A stretch of 64,000 nucleotides of DNA from Clostridia bacterium (GCA_017465155.1 JAFTWV010000089.1:1-64000), one strand, 5' to 3'. Shown: positions 1 through 8,709, counted from the first letter of the stretch. The notes: generated by a model from the letters alone, not told the origin. Numbers and translations: made by a program.

Positions 1-2
1 AC

Positions 3-242
3 GTCATTCATTCGCCTGCGCTGTCCGTGCAGGAGGCGGCCATGCTGCCTGCGCTGTCCTCACCTTGGGAAGGAACGCCGCGCAATCTGCTGATCCCGAC
101 GGGACACCTTGACTTTCGCAAGGCCAATGTGGATGGCGGTGGACGACCTGTGGATAACTTTTCTGCACGACGGGGCACAATGGCTGGACGGGCGCTGCTG
201 AGCTACGTCAAAAGCGCCCCCGCCCAAAGACGGAGACGCTGA
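3..242 (+). CDS. C-terminal end of an unrecognised protein (cut by window edge)
   Basis: Frame 3 is open from the window edge to a TGA at 240-242, giving about 79 residues. Codon use is ordinary for this window, with mostly G or C in third positions, so this may be the tail of a gene that starts upstream. The end is basic (QRRRR). I recognise no motif and propose no function. An internal ATG at 27 could start a 71-residue peptide, but no good ribosome binding site precedes it. The neighbouring CAP gene converges from the other strand, 40 bases away. Confidence 0.3.
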   Translation, partial: VIHSPALSVQEAAMLPALSSPWEGTPRNLLIPTGHLDFRKANVDGGGRPVDNFSARRGTMAGRALLSYVKSAPAQRRRR

Positions 243-282
243 GCCTCCCGCGGGCTGAACGCCCTTTGTGGAATGCGCCTGT

Positions 283-1011
283 TTACCGGACGAAAATCTG
301 CGTGGCATAAATGTAGCCGTTCCTGTCATAGCATACGCCGACGCCAACCTTTTCCCAGACGGCTGAAAGAATGTTCCGGCGATGTCCTGCGGAGGACATG
401 AAGGCGGCCTGCGCCTTTTGGATGCTGGCGTGGTGTGCGATGTTCTCGCCTGCGCCGCGATAACGATAGCCAAAGCGGGTCAGCATGTCCGATGCGCGGC
501 CGTAGGTAGGGGATTCATGAGCGAAGTAGCTGTTGTCCCGCATGTCCTCGGACTTGATGCGCGCGATGCGTGAAAGCTCCGGATCAAGGGTCAAAGCGGG
601 CAGATTGTTGGCTGCACGATCGCTATTGATCAAATTCATCATCATTTGCTCTTGCGCAGAAACAGAATGCGTAGTATAATCATCACCCGTAGAAGGAACT
701 CGTGCGGCAGCGGGCGATTGCGTCAGCAGTAGCGCGGATTCCGGGGCACTGGTGGCAGGAAGATTCACTATGGTGGGAATGTGTGATTCTTTTGTGGAGA
801 AAATCGTGCTGCCGGTGGAATTACCGGACGCATTCGTGGGTGAAACGGGCGTCTTGGTGGTAATTGCGGACGCGTTTGTGGCGCGGGACGTTTCCTGATG
901 ATGGGAATGGCCTGTGTTCCGGAACTGCGCCTGCGGTACGCCATCAGCCATGGCGGCACTGGTGGTGATGATCAGCATGGAAATGGCCATTGCGGTGTGC
1001 TTCCTGAACAT
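283..1011 (-). CDS. Secreted CAP-domain (SCP/PR-1, YkwD-like) protein
   Basis: This 242-residue protein has a signal peptide at about residues 1-22 (basic MFRKH, hydrophobic core, then SAAMADG). A Ser/Thr-rich linker runs to about residue 115 and a C-terminal CAP domain covers about 118-242. Typical CAP features are visible: MNLINSDRAANNLPALTLD at the first helix, the YFAHES histidine, GENIAHH, and SSAGHRRNIL near the end. Bacterial YkwD-type CAP proteins are secreted and often associated with spores or the cell wall; their biochemical activity is mostly unknown. The ATG at 1011 follows a GGAGGTG ribosome site. The gene appears monocistronic and has its own promoter (1061-1090). Family assignment is firm; the role is open. 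Confidence 0.9.
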   Translation of the reverse strand: MFRKHTAMAISMLIITTSAAMADGVPQAQFRNTGHSHHQETSRATNASAITTKTPVSPTNASGNSTGSTIFSTKESHIPTIVNLPATSAPESALLLTQSPAAARVPSTGDDYTTHSVSAQEQMMMNLINSDRAANNLPALTLDPELSRIARIKSEDMRDNSYFAHESPTYGRASDMLTRFGYRYRGAGENIAHHASIQKAQAAFMSSAGHRRNILSAVWEKVGVGVCYDRNGYIYATQIFVR

Positions 1012-1060
1012 TGTTTGTTCACCTCCGATGTATTACGGTTGTGTGTCGAACCGTGTACAA

Positions 1061-1090
1061 ATAGTAATACATGAGCGCACTCAGGGTCAA
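1061..1090 (-). promoter_or_regulatory. Probable SigA promoter of the CAP-domain gene
   Basis: Read on the minus strand, TTGACC (1090-1085) and TACTAT (1066-1061) are 18 bases apart. Just downstream, the transcript start region holds an inverted repeat, ACGGTT-N8-AACCGT (about 1035-1054), which could be an operator or a 5' stem. This is a consensus match only. Confidence 0.5.
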
Positions 1091-1170
1091 CGGGAATGCC
1101 AACGGGCTGCCAAGGTAACTCATACCACACGAAACCGGTACGATCCGGAACGAATATAGGAGGAATCCTC

Positions 1171-1596
1171 ATGATGTTTGTCAAATGCCCTCGCTGCGAT
1201 CTGAACTACATTACTGCCAGCGAGAAGTACTGTAAGGTCTGCATGCGCGAGATGAAGGGCGACGGCGCTCGCGACGAGATCGAGATGTGCAGCGTGTGCA
1301 GCGAGAATCCTGCGCTGCCGGGCCGTGATATCTGCCTGTTCTGCCTGAAGGAAATGAGCGGTCAGAGCAACACTGCCACCAACCGCGACGCCAGCACCGA
1401 CAGCGAGGAGCAGGTCGATACCCGTGCCATCACCTCCATGGACGATGTGTCCTCCATGGACGAGATTCCTGAGGTCGACACCGATATTCCTGCCGGCGAG
1501 TTCGAGCAGATGGCGGGCGAGATGTCCTCTCTGGAGAGCATGCGCGAGGAAGAAGCCGACGAGGATGACGACGAGGACGAGGACGACATGATGTAA
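1171..1596 (+). CDS. Small zinc-ribbon protein with acidic tail
   Basis: The start is set at ATG 1171 because AGGAGG (1158-1163) lies at proper spacing; an in-frame ATG at 1096 has none. The 141-residue product has four CxxC pairs, at residues 6/9, 21/24, 40/43 and 55/58, which suggests two zinc-ribbon or treble-clef knuckles. The rest is strongly acidic and ends in a run of Asp and Glu (EEEADEDDDEDEDDMM), probably disordered. I know no function for this architecture. It could act as a nucleic-acid- or protein-binding adaptor, but that is inference. It sits 54 bases upstream of a co-directional metallophosphoesterase gene and may share its transcript. Confidence 0.82.
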   Translation: MMFVKCPRCDLNYITASEKYCKVCMREMKGDGARDEIEMCSVCSENPALPGRDICLFCLKEMSGQSNTATNRDASTDSEEQVDTRAITSMDDVSSMDEIPEVDTDIPAGEFEQMAGEMSSLESMREEEADEDDDEDEDDMM

Positions 1597-1650
1597 TCGC
1601 GCCTGCGCGCGGTTTGTTCCCGCAAGCTGAAGATAAGGAGAAGCCTGCGA

Positions 1651-2361
1651 ATGCGCTTGTTTGTGATCAGTGATCTGCATCTGCCAGGCGGCGATGAGAA
1701 GCCCATGGACATCTTCGGCAGCCATTGGACGGATCATTTCGCACGCATTTCAGAGGATTGGCGCTCCCGTGTGAATGCGGAGGACGTGGTGCTGATTCCG
1801 GGAGATATCTCCTGGGCGATGCAGCTCGCCGACGCTGTGCCGGATCTGCAGGCCATTGACGCGCTGCCGGGGCGCAAGCTGATCATCAAGGGCAATCATG
1901 AATACTGGTGGAATACCCTCACACAGGTTCGTGCCGTTCTTCCGCCGGGGATGGAAGCAATCCAGAACACGGCGGTGGATATTGGTCAGGCGGTCGTCTG
2001 CGGTACACGGGGCTGGAGCTTTCCGACAGCAGAGGAACCGCTGTCCGCGGCGGACCAGAAGATTTGCAGCCGTGAGGTGATCCGGCTGGAGCTCTCTTTG
2101 CAGGCAGCTGTGAAGCTGGCTGGAGAACGGCCGATCATCGTGATGATGCATTATCCGCCCCTATATGATAATGAGCGTGATACACCCTTTACCCGCCTGA
2201 TTGCCAGATATCCTGTGCATACGGTGGTCTATGGTCATCTGCATGGCGCGTCCATCCGTCTTGGCTTCAATGGCGTTCATGAGGGCGTCCGGTATATGCT
2301 GACCTCCTGTGACAGCCTGAAATTCTCTTTGGCCGAAGTTCCTCTGGTGATGCAAAAATAA
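1651..2361 (+). CDS. Calcineurin-like metallophosphoesterase
   Basis: This 236-residue protein has all the dimetal-site motifs of the calcineurin-like phosphoesterase fold: D8-x-H10 (ISDLH), GD at 51-52 (IPGDISW), GNHE at 81-84, H167 (MMHYPP) and GHLH at 195-198. It therefore most likely hydrolyses a phosphomonoester or phosphodiester; the substrate cannot be read from sequence. It is short, with no signal peptide, so a cytoplasmic enzyme of the predicted phosphohydrolase group is likely. A site reading AAGGAG precedes the ATG. A strong terminator follows at 2416-2451, which closes this transcription unit before mraZ. Confidence 0.92.
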   Translation: MRLFVISDLHLPGGDEKPMDIFGSHWTDHFARISEDWRSRVNAEDVVLIPGDISWAMQLADAVPDLQAIDALPGRKLIIKGNHEYWWNTLTQVRAVLPPGMEAIQNTAVDIGQAVVCGTRGWSFPTAEEPLSAADQKICSREVIRLELSLQAAVKLAGERPIIVMMHYPPLYDNERDTPFTRLIARYPVHTVVYGHLHGASIRLGFNGVHEGVRYMLTSCDSLKFSLAEVPLVMQK

Positions 2362-2415
2362 CGATGATGTTACGGAATTCCAAACACTTAATGTGAGAAA
2401 TCGCATAATTGTCAC

Positions 2416-2451
2416 AAAACGCACCCGATAAAGTGTCGGGTGCGTTTTTTT
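2416..2451 (+). terminator. Rho-independent terminator
   Basis: A stem formed by ACGCACCCGA and TCGGGTGCGT with a seven-base loop is followed by seven T residues. It ends the metallophosphoesterase transcript and isolates the division cluster. Confidence 0.92.
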
Positions 2452-2582
2452 GTACCATCGGTTGTGGAACAAAACGTATTGAACACAAGATAGGATGGAA
2501 AAGTTACAAATATATTAAATGAATGTGTGCAAAATTAACAAATGAGGTGCAAAAAGTTCTTTTTGAGAATTTGAAAATGCCA

Positions 2583-2611
2583 TTGATTTAATTGCGGAAG
2601 TGGGATAAAAT
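2583..2611 (+). promoter_or_regulatory. Probable SigA promoter of the mraZ/dcw operon
   Basis: TTGATT (2583-2588) and TAAAAT (2606-2611) are separated by 17 bases. This lies in the AT-rich 304-base gap between the metallophosphoesterase gene and mraZ; besides the terminator and this promoter with its GTGG repeats, I see nothing else in that gap. Confidence 0.65.
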
Positions 2612-2627
2612 GAATGAGAGTGGTTTT
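2598..2627 (+). promoter_or_regulatory. Candidate MraZ operator (GTGG-type repeats)
   Basis: Three blocks at a 10-base period start at 2598, 2608 and 2618: AAGTGGGATA, AAATGAATGA and GAGTGGTTTT. The first and third carry the GTGG core that MraZ recognises as tandem boxes with 5-base spacers in other bacteria; the middle one is degenerate. The repeats overlap the -10 element, which would fit MraZ autorepression. Further GTGG units occur at 2650-2666. Confidence 0.45.
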
Positions 2628-2665
2628 TAAGCCCTATTTTGTGAAAAAAGTGGTGGTGATGGTGG

Positions 2666-3226
2666 GTGTCGGATCGTGATCAGGAGCTGCAGGCAGTCGG
2701 CATGACTGATGCGGCTTCTCATGCTGCGCCCGCCGCGTCGGGAATTTCCGAGGAGGATCGTCTCCTGCTGGAAAAGTATGAGCGGATGTTCACCGGCACC
2801 TTTGCCCACACGCTGGACAGCAAGGGCCGAATGGTGATCCCGTTGGCATTCCGCGATATGCTTGGCAAAACCTTCACCATCAGTCCTTCCTTTGACTTCA
2901 AGTCCATTGCTGTATATCCGGAGATTGCTTATGTGCGCATGCGTGAGCGGCATGCCCGGGCTTGCATCGAATCCGGTCGGCCGGAAATGCAGAACTATCT
3001 GCAGTGGCTGGATGCCTATACCTTCCGTGCACAGGAATGCGATGGTCAGGGACGCGTGCTGCTGCCGGCGCGTTTGCGTCAGGTGATCCTCGGTGAGGAC
3101 AAGGAGATTGACATCATGGGCTCCGGTGACCATCTGCGGATCGCAGCCCGCGTCAAGTGCGACGAGCAGCTGATGAGCTTTATTGCAAACATCGACAGTA
3201 TCCTCAGCGGCATGTCTGCCCGCTGA
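2666..3226 (+). CDS. mraZ: Division/cell-wall cluster transcriptional regulator MraZ
   Basis: MraZ is an AbrB-like DNA-binding protein that binds repeats upstream of its own operon and controls the division and cell-wall cluster. The canonical protein begins at residue 41 here (MFTGTFAHTLDSKGRMVIP) and shows both swapped-hairpin repeats (DSKGRMVIP and DGQGRVLLP). The predicted product of 186 residues is about 40 longer than usual. GTG 2666 has a poor ribosome site. ATG 2702 has AGGAG 15 bases upstream. ATG 2786 would give the canonical length but also lacks a good site. The N-terminal extension, if translated, is an oddity. It is the first gene of the cluster; rsmH, its normal neighbour, is missing. 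Confidence 0.92.
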   Translation: MSDRDQELQAVGMTDAASHAAPAASGISEEDRLLLEKYERMFTGTFAHTLDSKGRMVIPLAFRDMLGKTFTISPSFDFKSIAVYPEIAYVRMRERHARACIESGRPEMQNYLQWLDAYTFRAQECDGQGRVLLPARLRQVILGEDKEIDIMGSGDHLRIAARVKCDEQLMSFIANIDSILSGMSAR

Positions 3227-3286
3227 AGCCGTTTGATATAAATATATGCTGCCCGAGGAATGGACAGCCTGGTGGAGGAATAAACT

Positions 3287-3892
3287 ATGCTGAACGCACG
3301 AATCAACCGTGTGCACCGTCACACTCGCCCGGCGGCCTATCTGGATCAGACCAGACAGGCCCGTCAGCAGCGCTCTCAGCGCCCCGGCGCCCACGGCTTC
3401 TCCTTCACCGGCGAATTTCCGGAGATGATGGATGCACAGCCCGTTGTGGCGACGGAACGCCGCCGCAACTATGCAGCAGCCGGTACGGATACCGGCGCAT
3501 ACAGGGCCATGGGCAATATGGACGCCATGCGCCTGCCTGTGTTCAACCGTTATGGCGTGCAGCTGCGCACGGCGCTGGTGATGCTGTTTGTGTTTGCGGC
3601 TGTGCTGGGCGGCGTATGGCTTGGCGCTGTGGCGGAAATGTCCTCTGTGTCCAAGCATATCAGCGCGCAGCAGCTGCGCATTGACGAGCTGGCTGTTGAA
3701 AGCGCCAAGACAGAGAAGGACATCGCAGCCAAGTCCAATGACGTGAGCATTCGTCAGGAGGCTGTGCGTCTGGGGCTGATCAGCTCCAAGGGCGTGGGCG
3801 TGATTTATCTGACCGCGCCTGAAACGGCGGTGATCACGCCTGCTGCGGCAACAACCGCCCAGTCGCTGGCCACCATCTGGGGTCAGCAATGA
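3287..3892 (+). CDS. ftsL: FtsL-like septum protein
   Basis: Small bitopic membrane protein of 201 residues. About 93 polar, Arg/Gln-rich cytoplasmic residues precede one membrane span at about 94-116 (TALVMLFVFAAVLGGVWLG), then a coiled-coil stretch (about 118-160) with heptad hydrophobics (ISAQQLRIDELAVESAKTE) and a GLISSKGVGVIYL segment typical of FtsL/DivIC ends. FtsL pairs with FtsB/DivIC and FtsQ/DivIB to activate the septal synthase FtsW-PBP. Position between mraZ and the division PBP supports ftsL rather than divIC. The cytoplasmic tail is unusually long. A GGAGG site precedes ATG 3287. Confidence 0.8.
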   Translation: MLNARINRVHRHTRPAAYLDQTRQARQQRSQRPGAHGFSFTGEFPEMMDAQPVVATERRRNYAAAGTDTGAYRAMGNMDAMRLPVFNRYGVQLRTALVMLFVFAAVLGGVWLGAVAEMSSVSKHISAQQLRIDELAVESAKTEKDIAAKSNDVSIRQEAVRLGLISSKGVGVIYLTAPETAVITPAAATTAQSLATIWGQQ

Positions 3893-3922
3893 CGCCCGTG
3901 ACAATCGAAGGATGACCATGCT

Positions 3923-3949
3923 GGGGAACTGAAGGAGATTCAGTTCCCC
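3923..3949 (+). other. Perfect 11-bp hairpin between ftsL and spoVD
   Basis: GGGGAACTGAA and TTCAGTTCCCC pair perfectly around a five-base loop (GGAGA). There is no clear T run (GTTTGG follows), so it may be a weak terminator, an RNA-processing site or a message-stabilising stem inside the cluster. Confidence 0.6.
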
Positions 3950-3983
3950 GTTTGGAATATGCGCGTAATCAGGGGGACGGGAC

Positions 3984-6116
3984 ATGCATCCTGAACTGCT
4001 GGTACGCAAGAGGATCTGGCTGATGACGCTGGTGCTGGCGGGGCTGTTCCTGCTGGTGATCGGCCGAATCGCCACGCTGACGATACTTGATGCGGAGGCG
4101 CTGACACAGCGCGGCATCCGTCAATGGACCAAAGAAGGCGTAATCACTGCACGCCGGGGTACCATCCTGGACAGGAACGGCAGTACGCTTGTGCTTTCCG
4201 CCACGTCGTATATCGTGACGGCAGATCCCCGGCTCGTCGAGGACGAGGAGCTGTTTTTGACCGCAATTGCGCCGGTATTGTCTCTTGAGCGGGAAACTGC
4301 GCTTGCCCGGCTCTCTGACAAGACGAAGGGATCGGTGATTCTCAAACGTCAGGTGCCGCGGGAGACGGTGGACGCGCTGCGGCAGCTCAAAGCCGGGGCG
4401 CCGGAGGCATATGGTCTGTCAGCACTGGCATTTGACGAGGACTCGCGGCGATACTATCCATACGGCACGCTGCTGTCTCAGGTACTGGGCCTGACAACCG
4501 TGGACAGCGATGGTCAATCCGGCCTCGAATCCAGATATGAAGCGGTGCTTGCAGGACTGGAGGGCAGCTATCTGCGGCAGGTGGACGCCCGCAACCGCAC
4601 CCTTGCGGACAGCGAGGGCTGGTACATTCCATCCCGGCAGGGGAGTACGCTCAGGCTCACCTGCGATGCAACGATTCAGGAGATTGCCGAGAAGGCCATG
4701 CGCGAGTGCATTGAGGTCAACAGCGCGGAATCGGTCTTGTGCATCGTGTCGGATGTGCGGACGGGCGGCATACTCGCCATGACCATGTATCCGACCTACG
4801 ACCCCAATGACCCGCCCCGCGATGATGTGACGGCCTTGACGGAGATGATGCGCATCACGGCGATATCCGATGTATACGAGCCGGGAAGCACCTTCAAGAT
4901 TCTCACGGCGGCCGCCGCCCTTGACAGCGGCGTGACCAGCCCGTCGGATTCATTCTATTGTTCCGCCAGGACAACGGTGGATGGAGATACCATCCGTTGC
5001 TGGGGTGCGGCGCATGGCGCGGAAACCATGGCGGACGGTCTCAAAAACAGCTGTAATCCCGTCTTTGTGGAGCTGGCGCTGCGCATGGGGGCCGACACCT
5101 TCTACCGATACCTGACCTCCTTCGGCTTGGGGAAAAAGACAGGTGTTGATCTTCCCGGCGAGTCGGCGGGAATCATGATCAGCTCGCGCTATGTGAAAAA
5201 TGTTGATCTGGCGCGCATCGGCTTCGGGCAGTCCATTGCCGTGACGCCTCTGCAGCTGATGATGGCCTGCAACGCGGCTGTTAACGGCGGAAAGCTGATG
5301 AAGCCTTATGTCGTCAGCGAAATCCTGACAGCGTCGGGCGATGTGCTGCAGCGTTTCAATCCGACGGTGGTGGCAACGCCTGTTCGTGCGGATACGAGCG
5401 AAACTCTGCGTGGTCTGCTGGAAAATGTCGTGGAAAACGGCGGCGGTAAGAATGCTTACATCGAGGGCTACCGTATTGGCGGAAAAACCGGCACTGCGCA
5501 GGTGTATAAGGAGGGGCGCATTGTTTCGGATGTGCACATCGGTTCTTTTTACGGCTTTGCGCCGGCAGATGATCCGCTGATCAGCGTGCTGGTGGTGGTC
5601 AATGAAGCGCATGTACCGGTCGATTACGGCGGAACGACGGCTGCACCCTTTGCACGGCAGATCCTTCAGGAGGCGCTCGGCTACCTCGGCGTGTCCCCTG
5701 AAAACGGAGAAAACAGCGAAGAAGTAACAGTTCCTTCAATAAAGGGCTTGACGATTTCCGACGCAAGGCGTACACTTGCAGAAGCGGGATTGGAAATGCT
5801 CGATGACGGTGCGGCGACCGTCGTGCTTGATCAGCTGCCGCCGGAGGGCGCAAAGCTGGTCAGGGGCGGGCATGTGATGGCCTACACCGCGCCCTCGGAC
5901 GCATTGACGCCGGAGGAGCTTGTATGTGTCCCGGAACTGACGGGACTGAGCGATGTGGATTGTGCCCGGCTGCTGCGTCAGCGGGGACTGATCATATCCA
6001 TGGCGGGCAGCGGCGTTTGTCAGCGCCAGAGCCCGGCAGCAGGAGAGTATGTACAGCCTGGAAGCTGCGTTCATGTGACGCTGTCAGGCTATGACCAGCA
6101 GGCAGGGGTGGAGTAA
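3984..6116 (+). CDS. spoVD: Class B penicillin-binding protein with two PASTA domains (SpoVD/FtsI type)
   Basis: Septal peptidoglycan transpeptidase of 710 residues that cross-links glycan made by FtsW. A membrane anchor lies at about 12-33 and a dimerisation region follows. The transpeptidase domain has all three active-site motifs: S302-TFK (catalytic Ser), S356-CN and K501-TG. Two C-terminal PASTA repeats follow at about 581-643 and 644-705. Spore-formers often carry two PBPs of this type (vegetative PBP2B/FtsI and sporulation SpoVD); only one is seen here, so it could be either, and the symbol is tentative. GGGGG precedes the ATG at 3984. It is followed by murE after 37 bases. Confidence 0.92.
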   Translation: MHPELLVRKRIWLMTLVLAGLFLLVIGRIATLTILDAEALTQRGIRQWTKEGVITARRGTILDRNGSTLVLSATSYIVTADPRLVEDEELFLTAIAPVLSLERETALARLSDKTKGSVILKRQVPRETVDALRQLKAGAPEAYGLSALAFDEDSRRYYPYGTLLSQVLGLTTVDSDGQSGLESRYEAVLAGLEGSYLRQVDARNRTLADSEGWYIPSRQGSTLRLTCDATIQEIAEKAMRECIEVNSAESVLCIVSDVRTGGILAMTMYPTYDPNDPPRDDVTALTEMMRITAISDVYEPGSTFKILTAAAALDSGVTSPSDSFYCSARTTVDGDTIRCWGAAHGAETMADGLKNSCNPVFVELALRMGADTFYRYLTSFGLGKKTGVDLPGESAGIMISSRYVKNVDLARIGFGQSIAVTPLQLMMACNAAVNGGKLMKPYVVSEILTASGDVLQRFNPTVVATPVRADTSETLRGLLENVVENGGGKNAYIEGYRIGGKTGTAQVYKEGRIVSDVHIGSFYGFAPADDPLISVLVVVNEAHVPVDYGGTTAAPFARQILQEALGYLGVSPENGENSEEVTVPSIKGLTISDARRTLAEAGLEMLDDGAATVVLDQLPPEGAKLVRGGHVMAYTAPSDALTPEELVCVPELTGLSDVDCARLLRQRGLIISMAGSGVCQRQSPAAGEYVQPGSCVHVTLSGYDQQAGVE

Positions 6117-6153
6117 AGTCCCCTGCCAAGGCTGATGGAAGAGGAGAAAGCTT

Positions 6154-7605
6154 ATGAAACTGCGAGTGCTGATAGAGAATATGCCTTACCTGGTGGAAAC
6201 GCGGGGCGATCTGGATACAGAGATCCTGTCTGTGTGCTCCAACAGCAGGGAGAAGACCGAGAAGGGGCTGTTCTTCTGCATTCCCGGCGCACGCTTCGAC
6301 GCCCACGATTACGCGCCGCAGGCCATTGAAAACGGCTGCGTAGCGCTGGTGGTGGATCATTTCATCGACGCGGCTGTGCCGCAGGTGAAGGTCACCAACT
6401 GCCGTGCTGCCATGTCGCGCATGGCAGCGGCCTTCTACGGCAATCCGGCGGAAAAAATGCGTCTGGTAGGCGTGACCGGCACCAAGGGCAAGACCACCTC
6501 CACCTATATGATCAAGTCCATCCTGGAGCAGGCGGGCATGAAGGTTGGTCTGGTGGGTACAACCGGCAACATGATCGGCGACAAGCGCATCGCCTCCAAT
6601 TACACCACGCCCGATCCCATCGATCTGCAGCGCGACCTGCGCGCCATGGCGGACGAAGGCGTACAGGCAGTGGTCATGGAGGTTTCTGCCCATGCAATCG
6701 ACATGCACCGTCTGGACGGCCTGGTCTTCGAGGTCGGCGCGTATACCAACCTTTCGCAGGATCATCTGGACTATTTCCATACGATGGAGAAGTACTTCGA
6801 GTGCAAGAAGGCCTTCTTCACCACCGGCATGGTGCGCAACGCTGTGCTGAACGTGGATGAGGAAACCTCCGCATCCGTGCTGGACGATCTGTCCGTGCCG
6901 CATCTGACCTTCGGCATTGCTGCCGACGCGGATCTTTTCGCCCGGGACATTGAAATCACCGAAGACGGCGTATCCTTTGAGATCAAGCTTCAGGGCATGC
7001 ATACGCTGCCCATCCATCTGCGCATGACGGGCATGTTCAACGTGTACAATGCCATTGCTGCAGCCAGCTGCGCAATGGTGCTGGGCATCTCTGCCGAAGA
7101 CATCAAGGCAGGCCTGGAGGGCATCAAGAACGTCCCCGGCCGCATCGAGATGCTGCCCACAAACACCCCTTACCGTGTTATTCTGGACTATGCCCATGCC
7201 CCGGACGCGCTGGATAATATCCTGCGTACCTGCCGCACCTTTACCAAGGGCCGCCTGATTGCGCTCTTTGGCTGCGGCGGCGACCGTGATAAGGGCAAGC
7301 GTCCCATCATGGGCCGCATCGGCGGCGAGCTGGCTGACCTGTGTATCCTGACCTCCGACAATCCCCGCAATGAGGATCCCATGCTGATTCTCGCGGCTAT
7401 TGAAGAGGGTATCCGTGAGACCGAAGTGCCCTATGTCATCATCGAAAACCGCCGCGAGGCCATCCGCCACGCGCTGGAGATCGGCCGGGAGGGCGATGTG
7501 ATCGTCCTGTGCGGCAAAGGCCACGAGACCTATCAGGAAACAAGAGGCGTCAAGACCCCCTTCGACGAGAAGGTTGTTGTTGCCGAGCTGCTGTCAGAAA
7601 TGTAA
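6154..7605 (+). CDS. murE: UDP-MurNAc-L-Ala-D-Glu:meso-DAP ligase
   Basis: Cytoplasmic ATP-dependent ligase that adds the third residue of the peptidoglycan stem peptide. The 483-residue length is typical. The nucleotide loop GVTGTKGKTT is at 106-115, the carbamylated-lysine region ECKKAFF at about 216-222, and the substrate-specificity motif DNPR at 402-405. DNPR marks meso-diaminopimelate addition rather than lysine. ATG 6154 has an AGGAG site. Its usual partner murF, which adds D-Ala-D-Ala, does not follow; mraY comes next after 27 bases. Confidence 0.96.
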   Translation: MKLRVLIENMPYLVETRGDLDTEILSVCSNSREKTEKGLFFCIPGARFDAHDYAPQAIENGCVALVVDHFIDAAVPQVKVTNCRAAMSRMAAAFYGNPAEKMRLVGVTGTKGKTTSTYMIKSILEQAGMKVGLVGTTGNMIGDKRIASNYTTPDPIDLQRDLRAMADEGVQAVVMEVSAHAIDMHRLDGLVFEVGAYTNLSQDHLDYFHTMEKYFECKKAFFTTGMVRNAVLNVDEETSASVLDDLSVPHLTFGIAADADLFARDIEITEDGVSFEIKLQGMHTLPIHLRMTGMFNVYNAIAAASCAMVLGISAEDIKAGLEGIKNVPGRIEMLPTNTPYRVILDYAHAPDALDNILRTCRTFTKGRLIALFGCGGDRDKGKRPIMGRIGGELADLCILTSDNPRNEDPMLILAAIEEGIRETEVPYVIIENRREAIRHALEIGREGDVIVLCGKGHETYQETRGVKTPFDEKVVVAELLSEM

Positions 7606-7632
7606 TACTTCAATAGGGAAGGAAGAAATTCC

Positions 7633-8709
7633 ATGCTAAGGATGATACTTGCCCTGATCCTCTCCGCAGCCATTGTGCTGCTGACCGGCCCGAAGTTCAT
7701 CGCGTGGCTGCGCAAGCTCAAGCTGGGCCAGACCATCTATGAGCTGGGCCCGCAAAGCCATCAGAAGAAGCAGGGGACGCCCATCATGGGCGGCCTGATC
7801 ATCGCACTGGGCTGTGTTGTTTCGTTCATTGTCAGCGGCGTTGGCTGCGCGCTGTCCGCCAAACAGGACGTGATGGTCATGTCCTTCGCGTGGGACCACA
7901 TGCTGGCGCTGCTGTTCGTGGCGCTGGGCTCCATGGCCGTGGGCTTTGGCGACGACTGGATCAAGATGGTCAAGAAGCGCCATGAGGGCCTGACTCCGTG
8001 GCAGAAGATCATCGGCCAGGCGGTCGTCTGCGTGGGCTTTGCAATGTACTGCTACCTGCATCCCGAGGTAGGCAGCAAGGTGATCATTCCCTTCACCAAT
8101 GTGGAATGGGATCTGGGCGTCTTCTATATCCCGCTGCTGGCGCTGACGGTGCTGTTCATGGTCAACTCTGCCAACCTGCAGGACGGTCTTGACGGCATCC
8201 TGTCCTCTGTGACGGCGGTGGGCTGCATCGGCTGGGCAGGCATCGCACTGATTATGGTGGACTTCTGTCATTCTGCAAATGAGAAGTTCCAGTTCCCGCC
8301 GGAATGGGAAGGCCTTTTCAACACCATTGCAATCTTCGCTGTGTGCCTGTGCGGCGCGTGCATCGGTTTCCTGCGCTTCAACCACTATCCGGCGACGGTC
8401 TTCATGGGCGATACCGGCTCCATGTTTATCGGCGGTGCAGTGGTTGGTATGGCAATGCTGCTGCGTCAGCCCTTCCTGCTGCTGCTGATCGGCTTCACGA
8501 TGGTCATGTCCAGCGTATCCGTTATCCTGCAGCGCTACTATTTCAAGCTGACCCGCAAGTTGACCGGTACCCCAAAGCGCCTGTTCAAGATGTCGCCCAT
8601 TCACCATCACTTCGAGATGTGCGGCATGAAGGAAACGCAAATTGTGCTTATGTACGCCGTCGTGACGCTGGTGCTGAGCGCGATTGCAGTACTTTCTGTG
8701 CTGATCTGA
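7633..8709 (+). CDS. mraY: Phospho-MurNAc-pentapeptide translocase MraY
   Basis: Polytopic membrane enzyme that transfers phospho-MurNAc-pentapeptide from UDP to undecaprenyl phosphate, forming lipid I. The 358 residues carry the catalytic Asp pair at 107-108 (GFGDDW), the NSANLQDGLDG signature at 178-188, FMGDTGSMF at about 257-265 and the HHH motif at 324-326. Start ATG 7633 follows a GGAAGG-type site. A 117-base spacer with short stems (for example CCTCT-GAAA-AGAGG at 8713) separates it from murD; I see no gene in it. Confidence 0.96.
   Translation: MLRMILALILSAAIVLLTGPKFIAWLRKLKLGQTIYELGPQSHQKKQGTPIMGGLIIALGCVVSFIVSGVGCALSAKQDVMVMSFAWDHMLALLFVALGSMAVGFGDDWIKMVKKRHEGLTPWQKIIGQAVVCVGFAMYCYLHPEVGSKVIIPFTNVEWDLGVFYIPLLALTVLFMVNSANLQDGLDGILSSVTAVGCIGWAGIALIMVDFCHSANEKFQFPPEWEGLFNTIAIFAVCLCGACIGFLRFNHYPATVFMGDTGSMFIGGAVVGMAMLLRQPFLLLLIGFTMVMSSVSVILQRYYFKLTRKLTGTPKRLFKMSPIHHHFEMCGMKETQIVLMYAVVTLVLSAIAVLSVLI

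Noticed and set aside
3227..3286. A hidden rsmH between mraZ and ftsL
   Set aside because: Only 60 bases separate them and neither flank shows a methyltransferase remnant in any frame.
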